Of a stretch of DNA of 62,646 nucleotides, positions 45,907 through 55,413 are shown in pieces; positions within the stretch are counted from its first letter, which is position 1; each line of letters opens with the position of its first letter. The position numbers and the translations under genes are program-made. Where the stretch lies: assembly GCA_002839645.1 (NCBI GenBank), contig PGYL01000007.1, forward strand, positions 26,525 through 89,170. Reading direction: 5' to 3'. This DNA is from Methanomicrobiales archaeon HGW-Methanomicrobiales-2 (GTDB taxonomy: Archaea > Halobacteriota > Methanomicrobia > Methanomicrobiales > Methanoculleaceae). Below the pieces are notes generated by a model, which saw only the letters and a program-made list of their open reading frames with translations, had not been told where the DNA came from and did no database searches.

Positions 45907-46908
45907 ATGGGCGTTGCTATCCGAGATATCCTGGCAGACTGTAAAGAGACGTTGACGTGGGACGGCCTCTCCGGCACCGCCGCAGTGGACGCCCACAACG
46001 CACTCTATCAATTCCTCTCCATCATCCGGCAGCCCGACGGCACCCCGCTGATGAACGGCGCGGGCCGGGTCACCTCGCACCTCTCCGGCATTCTCTTCCG
46101 GTCCATCAACTTCCTGGAAAAGGGCATCAGGCCGGTCTTTGTCTTCGACGGGAAGCCGCCGGAGTTCAAGCAGGAGACGATCGACGAGCGGCGTCTCGTC
46201 CGTACCAGGGCCGACGAGGCCTGGAAGACGGCGCTCCGGGAAGGGGATATGGAGGAGGCGTATAAGCAGGCGAGCGCCTCCACCCGTATCGACAGCCATA
46301 TCATTGCGTCGTCCCACGAACTCCTCGACCTGCTCGGCATCCCCTGGGTGCAGGCACCGAGCGAAGGCGAAGCGCAGGCAGCCCACATGGCGCGGCAGGG
46401 AAAGGTTACTTACGCCGTCTCGCAGGACTACGACTCGCTCCTCTTCGGCTCCCCGGTGCTGGTGCGCAACCTCACCGTCAGCGGCCGGCGAAAGATGCGA
46501 GGGCGGACGATCACCGTGAACCCCGAGCGGATCGTCCTCTCCTCCCTCCTCGACTGCCTTGGCGTCACAAGGGAGCAACTCGTCGAGATCGGCATCCTGG
46601 TGGGCACGGACTTCAATCCGGGCATCCGGGGCGTCGGCGGCAAGACCGCCTTGAAGGTCGTGCGAAACGGCGAATTTGAGTCTGTGATCGCGGAAAAGCA
46701 GCCCGACTTCGACCCCGCTCCAATCCGGGACTTCTTCCTTAACCCGCCGGTCACCGGGGACTACACCCTCGAGTGGAGGTCGCCGGACGTCGACGGGGTT
46801 ATCGAGATGCTCTGCGGACGCTACGACTTCTCAAAAGAGCGGGTCGAAAGCGCTCTCGCCAAGGTCTCGGTGAAGGCGACGCAGAAGACGCTGGATGCCT
46901 GGTTCTGA
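45907..46908 (+). CDS. fen: Flap endonuclease 1
   Basis: 333 residues. Metal-binding acidic motifs of the family: [10 protein letters not shown] and [12 protein letters not shown] (N region), [14 protein letters not shown] and [13 protein letters not shown] (I region), and a helix-hairpin-helix [20 protein letters not shown]. The C-terminus, [10 protein letters not shown], is a PCNA-interacting motif. Removes 5' flaps during lagging-strand maturation and repair. Named fen (FEN1/XPG family). Confidence 0.96.
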   Translation: MGVAIRDILADCKETLTWDGLSGTAAVDAHNALYQFLSIIRQPDGTPLMNGAGRVTSHLSGILFRSINFLEKGIRPVFVFDGKPPEFKQETIDERRLVRTRADEAWKTALREGDMEEAYKQASASTRIDSHIIASSHELLDLLGIPWVQAPSEGEAQAAHMARQGKVTYAVSQDYDSLLFGSPVLVRNLTVSGRRKMRGRTITVNPERIVLSSLLDCLGVTREQLVEIGILVGTDFNPGIRGVGGKTALKVVRNGEFESVIAEKQPDFDPAPIRDFFLNPPVTGDYTLEWRSPDVDGVIEMLCGRYDFSKERVESALAKVSVKATQKTLDAWF

Positions 46909-47266
46909 TACACCTGATGCGCCACCTCTTCCCGGGACGGCCCAAAAGACGGCGAATCCCGGAAGGCGACTCTCTTTTACCCATAGGAGTGCATAGGGAG
47001 ACGACACAACAGATATATGCCAGAACGACCAAGTAAGCCGATTGACGAAGAATTCCCAGGTCTTCAAGACAGGATGGGGAGTGCAGGGACGAAAGCGGAC
47101 ACGCACAATCTCTACCGTTCAGTCTCCCAGACTATTATCGACCTTTCGTTCTCCCGGTTCGTCCGGGCTCTTCCCGGGACCAACTCCCCTCCGTCTCCCA
47201 GCGTCGCCCTGTAACCACGGTGGCCCCTGCCGGACCGCCGTTAAACGATACCAAGAGGTGATTGAT
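46909..47266. other. Long leader region upstream of the DUF2193 gene
   Basis: 358 bases. ACAGATATATG at about 47007-47018 looks like a TATA element and would give a leader of some 220 bases before the ATG at 47267, unusual in a genome with mostly short leaders. A 65-codon frame from ATG 47017 to 47214 exists but its composition (Ser/Pro-rich) gives no support as a gene. A structured regulatory leader is possible. No tRNA seen. Confidence 0.4.
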
Positions 47267-48766
47267 ATGAGAGAACTCTACGAGAAGATGATAAACGAGG
47301 CCATGGCCGCCCAGCGGGCGGATGTGGATACGGTAAAGGCGAAACGCGGCCAGAAGTTCGTCATCGAGGACACGAAACCCTACGTCGACGTGGCGAAGAA
47401 GATGACGGCGATCGGCAACCAGAGCCAGGCGGTCATCAACCTCCACAAGAACTCGGTGGTCTCGCATTTCGAGACCCTGAAAAGCCTTACAACGACCGTC
47501 CGCCCCGAAGACGACCCGTTCGTCGAACACTACCAGACACCCGTGGTGCTTGAAGTCTTAAAAGATCAGGACGAGGCGTTCGCGAGGAGCGTTGATGCCT
47601 TCGTGCAGGCGATCGCGGATGCAGAGGCCCGGATCGGCCTTGAGGCGGTGCGGCGCTACGGCGGATTCTACGGTCCTACCTGCGTCGTCGACTTTGCGCT
47701 GATCCCGGGGAGCACGAGCAACGTCGTGAACCAGGTGCTGCAGAAGACCGACATCCCGGTCGAGCACAAGCGGGCGATCCTCGCCGCCAAATCATGGGGG
47801 ATGAACACCTCCTACGGCTTTGGAGACCACTTCTCCCACGCCCTCGAGGCAGGAGCCACTCCCACTGAGGCGACGGCAAAAGAGATCGCCACCATGCAAA
47901 AGATCTACCGCGAGCCGGTCAACGCCCAGGCGGAACTGATGGATGATGCCGGGATGACCTCCTTTGACCAGCGGAAGTACATGAGCGAGTACCGGCGCCG
48001 CATGGAAGGGACGATCAAGGCCGCAGTCGACGACGGCGTCCACTACGGCAACATCCTGACCATCCCGGCCTATAGCGTCGGCGACGTCTCCCACCACATC
48101 GCGCAGACGACCTTCAACATGTGCAAGGACGACGTCGTCATGGCGACAATCGAGGCGGTCACCGATGTGATGGAGTCCTCGCTCCGGAGATCGCTCGACT
48201 CCTACAAGAGTTACTGGGACGTTCTCTCGGTCGCGACCGGGTCGTCTGCCGCCGCAACCGAGTATCTCCTCCAGCTCGACGGGTTCAACGCTCCCATGAT
48301 CGTCGACCTGCTCACGAAGAGGTTCCACAACTACGTCCAGATCTACCCGGCCAGGGGCGCGGCGGCGGAACTCCACAACTGCGACTTCATGGACATGATC
48401 TACCGCGGGTGGAAACTCCTCGACAAGGCAGAGCGGATGCGGAACGGGTCCGGTGAGGCGCTGGTCCCCATGGTCGGCAAGTACCCCGTCGATCTTGCGC
48501 CCATTCGCAACAACGAGGTGCTGATGAACCCGCAGCGGTATGTCTACGCGGCCTGCGCGATATCCGTCCGGTTCGCCGCCCTGATGAGTCTTGCCGACTA
48601 CCCGTGCCTCCTGACGAGCGAGCCCGTGACCGCGACGATGATGACGAACATCATCGCTCTCGAGAAGGAGACGGCGGCCGCCCCGGTGCGGGCCTGTAAG
48701 AATTGCGCCTCGGCGTGCCTGGTCGACATGCGGCACCAGTACTGCCAGTGGAAAGAGGCGGTCTGA
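47267..48766 (+). CDS. DUF2193 family protein
   Basis: 499 residues from ATG 47267 (GAGGTGAT 6 bases upstream); the longer frame upstream is not coding. A soluble, mostly helical protein, with GGFYGPTCVVDFALIPGSTS, KSWGMNTSYGFGDHFSHALE, GYNILTIPAYSVGDVS-like stretches and a C-terminal cysteine cluster, RACKNCASACLVDMRHQYC, suggesting metal or Fe-S binding. Family function is unknown; it occurs mainly in methanogens. Three bases before the small zinc-ribbon gene; operon likely. Confidence 0.85.
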   Translation: MRELYEKMINEAMAAQRADVDTVKAKRGQKFVIEDTKPYVDVAKKMTAIGNQSQAVINLHKNSVVSHFETLKSLTTTVRPEDDPFVEHYQTPVVLEVLKDQDEAFARSVDAFVQAIADAEARIGLEAVRRYGGFYGPTCVVDFALIPGSTSNVVNQVLQKTDIPVEHKRAILAAKSWGMNTSYGFGDHFSHALEAGATPTEATAKEIATMQKIYREPVNAQAELMDDAGMTSFDQRKYMSEYRRRMEGTIKAAVDDGVHYGNILTIPAYSVGDVSHHIAQTTFNMCKDDVVMATIEAVTDVMESSLRRSLDSYKSYWDVLSVATGSSAAATEYLLQLDGFNAPMIVDLLTKRFHNYVQIYPARGAAAELHNCDFMDMIYRGWKLLDKAERMRNGSGEALVPMVGKYPVDLAPIRNNEVLMNPQRYVYAACAISVRFAALMSLADYPCLLTSEPVTATMMTNIIALEKETAAAPVRACKNCASACLVDMRHQYCQWKEAV

Positions 48767-48769
48767 GCC

Positions 48770-48979
48770 ATGAAGTGCTACTACTGCGCCCTTGAAGGGG
48801 GGGATAGCGAGGCGGTGGCGATCTGCATCGTCTGCGGAATGGGGCTCTGCATGGAGCACGCCATCCGAAAGGACGTCGACGTCTGGGAGGGGGGCTACCC
48901 GCTCCCCAGCAAGCGCGTGAAGGCTCCGTTGCCGAGGATCCTCTGCCCCGCATGCTACGCTGCCCTGTACGGGAAATGA
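48770..48979 (+). CDS. DUF2180 zinc-ribbon protein
   Basis: 69 residues with four CxxC-like pairs: MKCYYC, AICIVCGMGLC, and LCPACY, plus a His (MEHAIRKD). Two zinc sites likely. The family is restricted to methanogens; role unknown. Placed directly after the DUF2193 gene, whose own C-terminal Cys cluster suggests a joint metal-linked function. Confidence 0.85.
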   Translation: MKCYYCALEGGDSEAVAICIVCGMGLCMEHAIRKDVDVWEGGYPLPSKRVKAPLPRILCPACYAALYGK

Positions 48980-49047
48980 GGCACTCTCCCATACAATTTT
49001 AGGAAAAACCTTACCCTGAAAAGAGGATATGATTATCTGGTGAAATA

Positions 49048-49791
49048 ATGACTGTATCTCTTGGAAAGCGGTTCGTCGCGGAAGCCGTCGGCACCTTCAT
49101 CCTGGTCTTCTTCGGGGCCGGTGCAGCAGCCGTCACGCTGATGCTCGCCGCGGGAACCACCCCGTCGACTCCCTTCAACATCGGGATCGGGGTGCTCGGG
49201 GGTCTCGGCGACTGGCTCGCCATAGGACTCGCCTTCGGCATCGCCATCGCCGGGGCCATCTACGCCCTCGGCAGGATATCGGGATGCCACATCAACCCGG
49301 CGGTGACGATAGCCCTCTTTGCGACCGGGCGGTTCCCCGGACGCGACGTGGCCCCCTACATCGTCGCACAACTCCTCGGCGCAGCCGCCGCAAGCCTGCT
49401 CTTTGCCTGGGCCGTCGGCCCGGACGCCGTCGCCGTCGGGGGCCTCGGGGCAACGGCACCCTTCCCCGGCATCGGTTACCTGCAGGCGATCGTCATCGAG
49501 GCCATCGGGACGTTCCTCCTGATGCTCGTCATCATGGGCGCTGCCGTCGACGAGCGGGCCACGCCGGGCTTTGCCGGCCTCGCGGTGGGTCTTGCGGTTG
49601 CCGGCATCATCACGACGACCGGGAACCTGACCGGGGCTTCCCTGAATCCCGCCCGCACGTTCGGGCCGTACCTCGGGGACTGGCTCCTCGGCGGGCAGAA
49701 CCTCTGGGCGTTCTTCCCCATCTACATCATCGGCCCCATCGTCGGCGCGCTGCTCGCTGTGTTCCTCTACGACTACCTCTCCGGCGATTAA
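49048..49791 (+). CDS. Aquaporin/aquaglyceroporin
   Basis: 247 residues, six transmembrane segments and two pore loops: SGCHINPAVTIALFATG (NPA near 82) and GASLNPARTFGPYLGD (NPA near 199), with both Asn-Pro-Ala boxes intact. Conducts water and perhaps glycerol or other small solutes, as AqpM does in Methanothermobacter. TATA-like ACAATTTTAG upstream (about 48994-49003). Confidence 0.93.
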   Translation: MTVSLGKRFVAEAVGTFILVFFGAGAAAVTLMLAAGTTPSTPFNIGIGVLGGLGDWLAIGLAFGIAIAGAIYALGRISGCHINPAVTIALFATGRFPGRDVAPYIVAQLLGAAAASLLFAWAVGPDAVAVGGLGATAPFPGIGYLQAIVIEAIGTFLLMLVIMGAAVDERATPGFAGLAVGLAVAGIITTTGNLTGASLNPARTFGPYLGDWLLGGQNLWAFFPIYIIGPIVGALLAVFLYDYLSGD

Positions 49792-50218
49792 TCCAATTCC
49801 ACTCTTTTTCATGCTTCCGCCGGAAGAGAGTCAGGCCTATCTATCATGGTCCGAAAAAAATCCCGCCGTTTGCCGGCAAGAGCAGTGAACCGGAATGGAT
49901 CCGGTTCGCCGCAAGTCTCCCCGGAACGCCCGTCAAACGGACGGGCACCCGGGAACCCTTTAGCGTGGAGCAGATAACGAGAATCCGATGCTCCCACCCG
50001 GATCGACATCCGGAAATCCCCGCGTACCCGGTATGGGCGCCACACGTTATGCGCCCGCACCGGGATGTTCACATATACCCTCGGAGCCTCATTCCCGTGG
50101 AAGGTACTTATACATTTCGGGAGGGGTGTGCCACGCCCCACTGCCGCCTGTCAGAGACCTATCCCGTCCGGACCTCCGACTTCATCGGGTGGGCCCCCTG
50201 CAATCGCGGGGCAGAGCC
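49792..50218. other. Intergenic region with hairpin and promoter-like element
   Basis: 427 bases without a supportable protein gene. A perfect 7-bp inverted repeat, GCCCGTC-AAACG-GACGGGC, spans 49928-49946. AATGTATAAGTACC on the minus strand (about 50103-50116) is a good TATA element with no known gene below it, so an unannotated small RNA reading toward 49800 is possible. GC-rich elsewhere. Confidence 0.35.
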
Positions 50219-51838
50219 TCACTTGAACCGCTTCGGGTCGGTCTCGATGTCGATGACGACGGGCTTGTTCATCTCCACCGCGGTCTTAACCGCCCCGGCG
50301 AGTTCCTCCGGCCGGGTCACCCGTATCCCGGCGCCGCCGCAGGCCTCCGCGAACGCGGCAAAGTCAGGGTTCGAGAGGTCGGTGCCGAAGGGCGGGTAGC
50401 CCGCTTCCCGCTGCTCTTCGCGGATCATGGCGAGGTCGTGGTTGTTTAAGACAATGCCCGTGATGGGAAGGTCGTACTTGCCCGCCGTGGGGAAGTCGGC
50501 CATGACCATGGCAAACCCGCCGTCACCGGTGATGCAGACGACTTTTGCATCAGGGCAGGCCAATTTTGCCGCAATCGCCCCGGGGAGCCCGAACCCCATC
50601 GTCCCGAGGTAGCCCGACATCGCGAACCGCTGCCGCTTCATCCGGAAGTTCCGCCCGAACCACCACTGGTTCTCCCCGACGTCGAGTGAGATGACCGCAT
50701 CCTCCGGCAGGGTCTCGGAGAGGACTTTCATGATGTAGGGCGGGCGAATCGGGACGGCCTCCGGATCGGCCTCCCGGTCGAGCCGGCCGCGCCATTCCTG
50801 CTTCTTCTCCGCGAGCCACTGCCGGGTCCCGGGGTCATCCCGCGACCGGACCCGCTCACGGATCCGGGGGAGCGCAACGGCGCAATCGCCCCAGACCCCG
50901 ACCGCGAGCGGGTGCTTCCCGAGCTGAAGCGGGTCGATATCGATATGGACGGCCCGCTTACTCCCGGGGATCCCGGTGAGGTCGGAGAAACTTGCGCCGC
51001 AGGCGATCACGAGGTCCGATTTCAGGACGAGTGTCAGGGCATGCGGCGTCCCGAGCTGCCCGTGGAGCCCGGCAACCCACTCGTTGTCGTCGGGGAGGAT
51101 CCCTTTCGCCCGGAAGGTGGTGACGATCGGCGCCTGGATGGTCTTTGCGAGGTCAAGGACCGCTCCGGCCGCACGCATGGCCCCGAACCCCGCGAGGATG
51201 ACCGGTCGTGCGGCGCCGTCGATCGCCTCCGCCGCGGCCGCGACGGCTTCTTCGGTCGGCGCAACCCCGACCTCCGGGAGGCAGGTCTCGCGCTCGCAGT
51301 AAGCTGAGTCAAGCGGTTCTCGCTGGACGTCGTTCGGGAAGGAGAGCTGGGCGACGCCGCGGGCGACGATAGCGTACCGCAACGCGCGAGTGAGGAGTTT
51401 GACCGCCGTCGTCGGGTCGGCGACGGTGTTGTTGAAGACCGTGATAGGCCGGAAGAACGCGTCCTGGTCGATCTCCTGGATACCGCCGGGGCCGGCGTAC
51501 TGCGTCTTCACCTGCCCGGAGAGAGCGAGAACGCTCGCATGGTCCTCCTTTGCGTCGTACAGGCCGGTGGCAAGGTTCGTCGCTCCCGGCCCGGCGATGG
51601 TCAGGCAGACCGCTATCTTTCCCGTGAGTTTGTTGTAGGCAGACGCGGCGAAGGCCGCCGTCTGCTCGTGCCGGACGACGATATACCGGGCATTCGGGTT
51701 TTTCCTGACCGCATCCACGAGCGGGAGCGCCGACGCTCCGGGCATACCGAAGTAGAGGGTGACCCCCCATGCTTCCAGCTCCGCTACCATTACGTCGGCC
51801 ACCGTCGTTGCAGCCCCTTCAAAGGTAGTCTTCTTCAT
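50219..51838 (-). CDS. Thiamine-diphosphate enzyme, acetolactate synthase/pyruvate oxidase-like
   Basis: 539 residues. N-terminal Pyr domain with the catalytic Glu ([17 protein letters not shown] near 58), central domain ([20 protein letters not shown]), and C-terminal PP domain with the TPP motif, [20 protein letters not shown] ... NNHDL (about 435-465). Acetolactate synthases and pyruvate oxidases share this plan; no regulatory subunit (ilvN/ilvH) is adjacent and the substrate is unsettled. Its start overlaps the 3' end of the rubredoxin gene by 20 bases, suggesting an electron-transfer link. Confidence 0.85.
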   Translation of the reverse strand: MKKTTFEGAATTVADVMVAELEAWGVTLYFGMPGASALPLVDAVRKNPNARYIVVRHEQTAAFAASAYNKLTGKIAVCLTIAGPGATNLATGLYDAKEDHASVLALSGQVKTQYAGPGGIQEIDQDAFFRPITVFNNTVADPTTAVKLLTRALRYAIVARGVAQLSFPNDVQREPLDSAYCERETCLPEVGVAPTEEAVAAAAEAIDGAARPVILAGFGAMRAAGAVLDLAKTIQAPIVTTFRAKGILPDDNEWVAGLHGQLGTPHALTLVLKSDLVIACGASFSDLTGIPGSKRAVHIDIDPLQLGKHPLAVGVWGDCAVALPRIRERVRSRDDPGTRQWLAEKKQEWRGRLDREADPEAVPIRPPYIMKVLSETLPEDAVISLDVGENQWWFGRNFRMKRQRFAMSGYLGTMGFGLPGAIAAKLACPDAKVVCITGDGGFAMVMADFPTAGKYDLPITGIVLNNHDLAMIREEQREAGYPPFGTDLSNPDFAAFAEACGGAGIRVTRPEELAGAVKTAVEMNKPVVIDIETDPKRFK

Positions 51839-52022
51839 TCGTCTTCACCTCTTCCTCCTCTTCGTTGACCCGCACGAACGCTCCCTTCCCCACGGCGCAA
51901 CGCGGGCACCTCCAGTCGTCGGGGAGATCCTCAAACGGCGTACCCGGCGGTATGCCGGTTGCCGGGTCCCCCGCTTCCTCATTGTACTCGTAATCACAGA
52001 CACTGCACACCCACCGTGCCAT
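51819..52022 (-). CDS. Rubredoxin
   Basis: 67 residues from ATG 52022. Iron site from two Cys pairs: [20 protein letters not shown] and [14 protein letters not shown]-terminal acidic tail follows ([16 protein letters not shown]), longer than in most rubredoxins. One-electron carrier. Overlaps the TPP-enzyme gene by 20 bases. FprA, which in many anaerobes takes electrons from rubredoxin, lies 1 kb away on the other strand. Confidence 0.95.
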   Translation of the reverse strand: MARWVCSVCDYEYNEEAGDPATGIPPGTPFEDLPDDWRCPRCAVGKGAFVRVNEEEEEVKTNEEDYL

Positions 52023-52156
52023 ACTGTCCACACTCCAAAGATGACTCTCCGGGCATACCATTTTTCAATACATATAAAAATGCCTCCTCACCCGCTGTCG
52101 GGGGTCCGGGCCGTACTCACCAACAGACAGTAATAGTCCGGATCCATCTGGTGATC

Positions 52157-52867
52157 ATGGAGATCAAGGAGAGCCACCCGTTCGACCTCTCCCCGGCCGA
52201 AGCGATCCTTCTTCAGAAGGCGCTCCGGGCCCGGATCCGCCCCTCCGGCGATATTGGCGAGGTCTCCCTTGTGGCCGGCGCCGACGCCTCCTACATGAAG
52301 GGCTCAGACGAGATCTACGCAGTCGTCGTCGCCCTCAGTTACCCTGACCTCACCGTCGTCGAGCGGGTCTCCGCCTCGGCCGAGACGGCCTTCCCCTACA
52401 TACCGGGCCTCCTGACCTTCCGGGAAGGCCCTGCCCTCCTTGAGGCGTTTCGGAGGCTGCAATCCGAGCCGGATATCATCTTCTTCGACGGCCAGGGGAT
52501 CGCCCACCCCCGCGGGCTCGGTATCGCAAGCCACATAGGCCTCCTGCTCGACCGGCCTGCCGTCGGGGTGGCAAAGAGCCTTCTTTCTGGCACGGCGACG
52601 GAGCCCGGCCCCGGCAGGGGGTCGGTGAGCCCGGTTCTCCATAACGGCGAGACGGTCGGGATGGCAGTGCGGACGAAAGAGAAGACGAAACCGGTCTACG
52701 TCTCGGTGGGTCACCGGATTGCTCTATTGCCCGCGGTCGACCTCGTCCTCGCGACCGCCCGGGGATACCGGCTCCCGGAGCCGACCCGGCAGGCCCACCT
52801 CTATGCGAACGTCGTCCGGAGGGAGGGGAGCCGGGGCGGCAGGCAGACCGGCCTCCCCACCCGGTAA
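52157..52867 (+). CDS. nfi: Endonuclease V
   Basis: 236 residues from ATG 52157. Motifs: VAGADASYMKGSDEIYAVVV (first catalytic Asp), PYIPGLLTFREGP (PYxP wedge that probes the lesion), IIFFDGQGIAHPRGLGIA (catalytic Asp), and GVAKSLLSG. Cleaves DNA near deaminated bases such as deoxyinosine. Divergent from the rubredoxin gene. Confidence 0.93.
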   Translation: MEIKESHPFDLSPAEAILLQKALRARIRPSGDIGEVSLVAGADASYMKGSDEIYAVVVALSYPDLTVVERVSASAETAFPYIPGLLTFREGPALLEAFRRLQSEPDIIFFDGQGIAHPRGLGIASHIGLLLDRPAVGVAKSLLSGTATEPGPGRGSVSPVLHNGETVGMAVRTKEKTKPVYVSVGHRIALLPAVDLVLATARGYRLPEPTRQAHLYANVVRREGSRGGRQTGLPTR

Positions 52868-52964
52868 GGAAGACGAAACCGTTATCTGCGTTTGAGTTGA
52901 ATAAGCGTTCACCGACCGGCACGGCGGAAAACCGCGGCCGGTTGCAGTTTATGGAGCGTGAATA

Positions 52965-53030
52965 ATGTCAGAAAACCACTCACATACACTGTATTACCGC
53001 CGGAGTGCACCCGCGGGAGGCAGCGCATGA
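52965..53030 (+). CDS. Possible 21-residue upstream peptide coupled to fprA
   Basis: ATG 52965 opens a 21-codon frame (starting MSENHSHTLYY) whose TGA overlaps the fprA ATG as ATGA. TGGAGCGTGA lies directly before its ATG as ribosome site. It may couple translation to fprA or be chance; no similarity is recognised. Confidence 0.35.
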   Translation: MSENHSHTLYYRRSAPAGGSA

Positions 53031-54217
53031 CCCCGCGTGAGATCGTGCCGGGCGTCTTCTCCATCGGGGCCATCGACTGGGACCTCCGTCTCTTCGATGA
53101 GTTGATCCCGACACCCGACGGTACCTCCTACAACAGTTACCTCGTGCGGGGCAGCGGGAAGACGGCGCTGATCGATACCGTCAATCCGCCGAAGTTTGCG
53201 GACCTCACGAAAAACCTGGACCGGCTCGGCGTCGAGAAGATCGACTACATCATCGCCAACCACGCCGAGCAGGATCACTCGGGCTCGATACCGGCGATGC
53301 TCGACCGGTTCCGCGGGGCGAAGGTGGTGACAAACGCAAAGTGCCGGGATTTCCTGGTCGACCTCCTCCACATCTCCGCCGATCAGGTCATCGTCATCGA
53401 CGACGGCGATACGCTCACCCTCGGAGATAAGACGCTTGAGTTCATCATCGCCCCCTGGGTCCACTGGCCGGAGACGATGCTGACCTACCTCCAGGAAGAC
53501 CGGATCCTCTTCTCCTGCGACCTCTTCGGCTCGCACTACGCGACGAGTTCCCTCTACGTCCCCGACGAGGGCGTGATCTACGAATCCGCGAAGCGCTACT
53601 ACGCCGAGATCATGATGCCCTTCCGGTCAAGCATCACGGCGCACCTTGCGAAACTGGAGCCCCGCGATATCGCCATGATCGCCCCGAGCCACGGCCCCAT
53701 CTACGACAGGCCGGCGTTCATCATGGATGCCTACCGCGACTGGACAGGCGACGCCGTCAAAAACACGGTGGTGCTTCCTTTCGTCTCCATGCACGGGAGC
53801 ACCCAGGCGATGGTCGACCACTTCGTTGGCGCCCTGATAGAGCGCGGCGTCCAGGTCCAGCCGTTCAACCTGACGAAGACCGATATCGGCGAACTTGCAA
53901 AGGCCATGGTGGATGCTGCGACGATCGTGATCGGGACGCCGACGCTCATCTTCGGCCCCCACCCGCAAGCGGTCTACGCGGCGTACCTCGCAAACCTCCT
54001 CCGCCCGAAGACCCGGTATGTCTCGGTGATCGGGTCCTATGGCTGGGGCGGGAAGACGGTCGATACCCTGGCGGGCATGCTCGGCCGGCTCAAGATCGAG
54101 GGGATCGAACCGGTCTATATCAAGGGCTACCCGAAGGAGGAGGACTTCGCGGCGCTGGACCGGCTCGCCGACGAGATCAAGAAGAGGCACGAGGAAGCGG
54201 GGATCATCCCGTCCTAG
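53027..54217 (+). CDS. fprA: F420H2 oxidase / A-type flavoprotein
   Basis: 396 residues from ATG 53027 (GGGAGG 6 bases upstream). Diiron metallo-lactamase domain: NHAEQDHSGS (His-x-Glu-x-Asp-His near 78-83), HWPETMLTYL and SCDLFGSHYA ligands, and IAPSHGPIY. Flavodoxin domain from about 250: FVSMHGSTQAM binds FMN. In methanogens this protein reduces O2 to water with F420H2. Placed beside rubredoxin and endonuclease V, it fits an oxidative-stress neighbourhood. Confidence 0.92.
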   Translation: MTPREIVPGVFSIGAIDWDLRLFDELIPTPDGTSYNSYLVRGSGKTALIDTVNPPKFADLTKNLDRLGVEKIDYIIANHAEQDHSGSIPAMLDRFRGAKVVTNAKCRDFLVDLLHISADQVIVIDDGDTLTLGDKTLEFIIAPWVHWPETMLTYLQEDRILFSCDLFGSHYATSSLYVPDEGVIYESAKRYYAEIMMPFRSSITAHLAKLEPRDIAMIAPSHGPIYDRPAFIMDAYRDWTGDAVKNTVVLPFVSMHGSTQAMVDHFVGALIERGVQVQPFNLTKTDIGELAKAMVDAATIVIGTPTLIFGPHPQAVYAAYLANLLRPKTRYVSVIGSYGWGGKTVDTLAGMLGRLKIEGIEPVYIKGYPKEEDFAALDRLADEIKKRHEEAGIIPS

Positions 54218-54310
54218 GCTCTACACCTATTTCTTTTTTCCCGGGTAAGGTCTCGGCCTGGCACCGAAATCTTAACAGTGTAAGGATGCCGACCACACCT
54301 CGATCTGATT

Positions 54311-55333
54311 ATGTCCCGATCCGACTTCAAGAGAGTCATTGCAGAGTCGTCTTATGTATTCATCATCGGCGTAGCGGGAGACAGCGGAAGCGGAAAGACC
54401 ACGTTCACCCGGGCAATCCGGGAGATCTTCGGCGAAGATCTCGTCTCCACCATCACCATCGACGACTACCACCGGTACGACCGCCGGGAACGCAAGGAAC
54501 TCGGGATCACGCCGCTTGTTCCTGAGGCGAACCGGTTCGACCTGTTAGAGGAGCACCTCGGCGACCTGAAGGCGGGGCGGACGATTCAAAAACCGGTCTA
54601 CAACCATGACAACGGGAAGTTCGAGCCCCCGGTGCCCTTTAAACCCACGAAGATCCTGATCCTCGAGGGGCTGCACCCGTTTATCACCCCAAAGATGCGG
54701 GCCCTGATCGACTTCAAGCTCTACGTGGACCCGGACCCCGACGTCAAACGCGCCTGGAAGATCAAGCGCGACGTGGAGCGGCGGGGATACTCCCCTGAGG
54801 CCGTCCTCCGGGAGATGACGGAGCGCAAACCCGACTTCGAGCAGTACGTCGCACCCCAGTGCCGGTTTGCAGACGCGGTCATCCGGATCGCCTTCTCGAA
54901 GTACGGCCGGGAGGCAAGCGAGAAGCGCAACGTCTACCACGTCACCCTCTGCCAGAGTAAACTTGAAAAGAGCATCCGGGACGTTGATCTCTCCATCGAC
55001 CTCTTCGGACTCCTCTCCCTCTCGCAGCGGGACTTCATGGTCGAGTTCACCGTCGAAGAGATCGGGGGGAGGGCAATGGGAGCGCTCACGTTCGACGGGG
55101 AGTTAAACGATGCCGTGGTGAAGAAACTGGAGAAGAACATCGAGATCCAGACGCAGGTGCGGCCTATCGACCTCGTCGAGAGCGGCGCCTACCTGACGGC
55201 CGGGGATATGGCCCAGCTCATCCTCGCCTGGCGGATCGTCAACCGACGCATCTTCATCGAGAGCACGCCGGTGACGGCCGGCGAGCAGGCGGCATCGACC
55301 GGGAACGGCGGCTGCGAATGCGGCCGCCGGTGA
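54311..55333 (+). CDS. Archaeal phosphoribulokinase
   Basis: 340 residues. P-loop IIGVAGDSGSGKTTFTRA near 18-34, TITIDDYHRYDRRERKELGI with the catalytic Asp pair, PVYNHDNGKFEPP and LILEGLHPFITPKM match phosphoribulokinase/uridine kinase. The C-terminal half, about 130 residues longer than in uridine kinase, supports PRK. In Methanospirillum the archaeal PRK acts in the reductive hexulose-phosphate pathway, making ribulose-1,5-bisphosphate. The tail ends with Cys-rich NGGCECGRR. Confidence 0.85.
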   Translation: MSRSDFKRVIAESSYVFIIGVAGDSGSGKTTFTRAIREIFGEDLVSTITIDDYHRYDRRERKELGITPLVPEANRFDLLEEHLGDLKAGRTIQKPVYNHDNGKFEPPVPFKPTKILILEGLHPFITPKMRALIDFKLYVDPDPDVKRAWKIKRDVERRGYSPEAVLREMTERKPDFEQYVAPQCRFADAVIRIAFSKYGREASEKRNVYHVTLCQSKLEKSIRDVDLSIDLFGLLSLSQRDFMVEFTVEEIGGRAMGALTFDGELNDAVVKKLEKNIEIQTQVRPIDLVESGAYLTAGDMAQLILAWRIVNRRIFIESTPVTAGEQAASTGNGGCECGRR

Positions 55334-55413
55334 TTCCGAGGCATTTTGGGTCGCCGGGAGCAAAAAGAACGTGCAGGAGAAAGTAGATAAGAGCGTCCGG
55401 AGAATGTGTATCG

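Noticed and set aside
47017-47214. 65-codon frame ahead of the DUF2193 gene
   Set aside because: Composition is Ser/Pro-rich without recognisable motif, and the TATA-like element overlaps its start.
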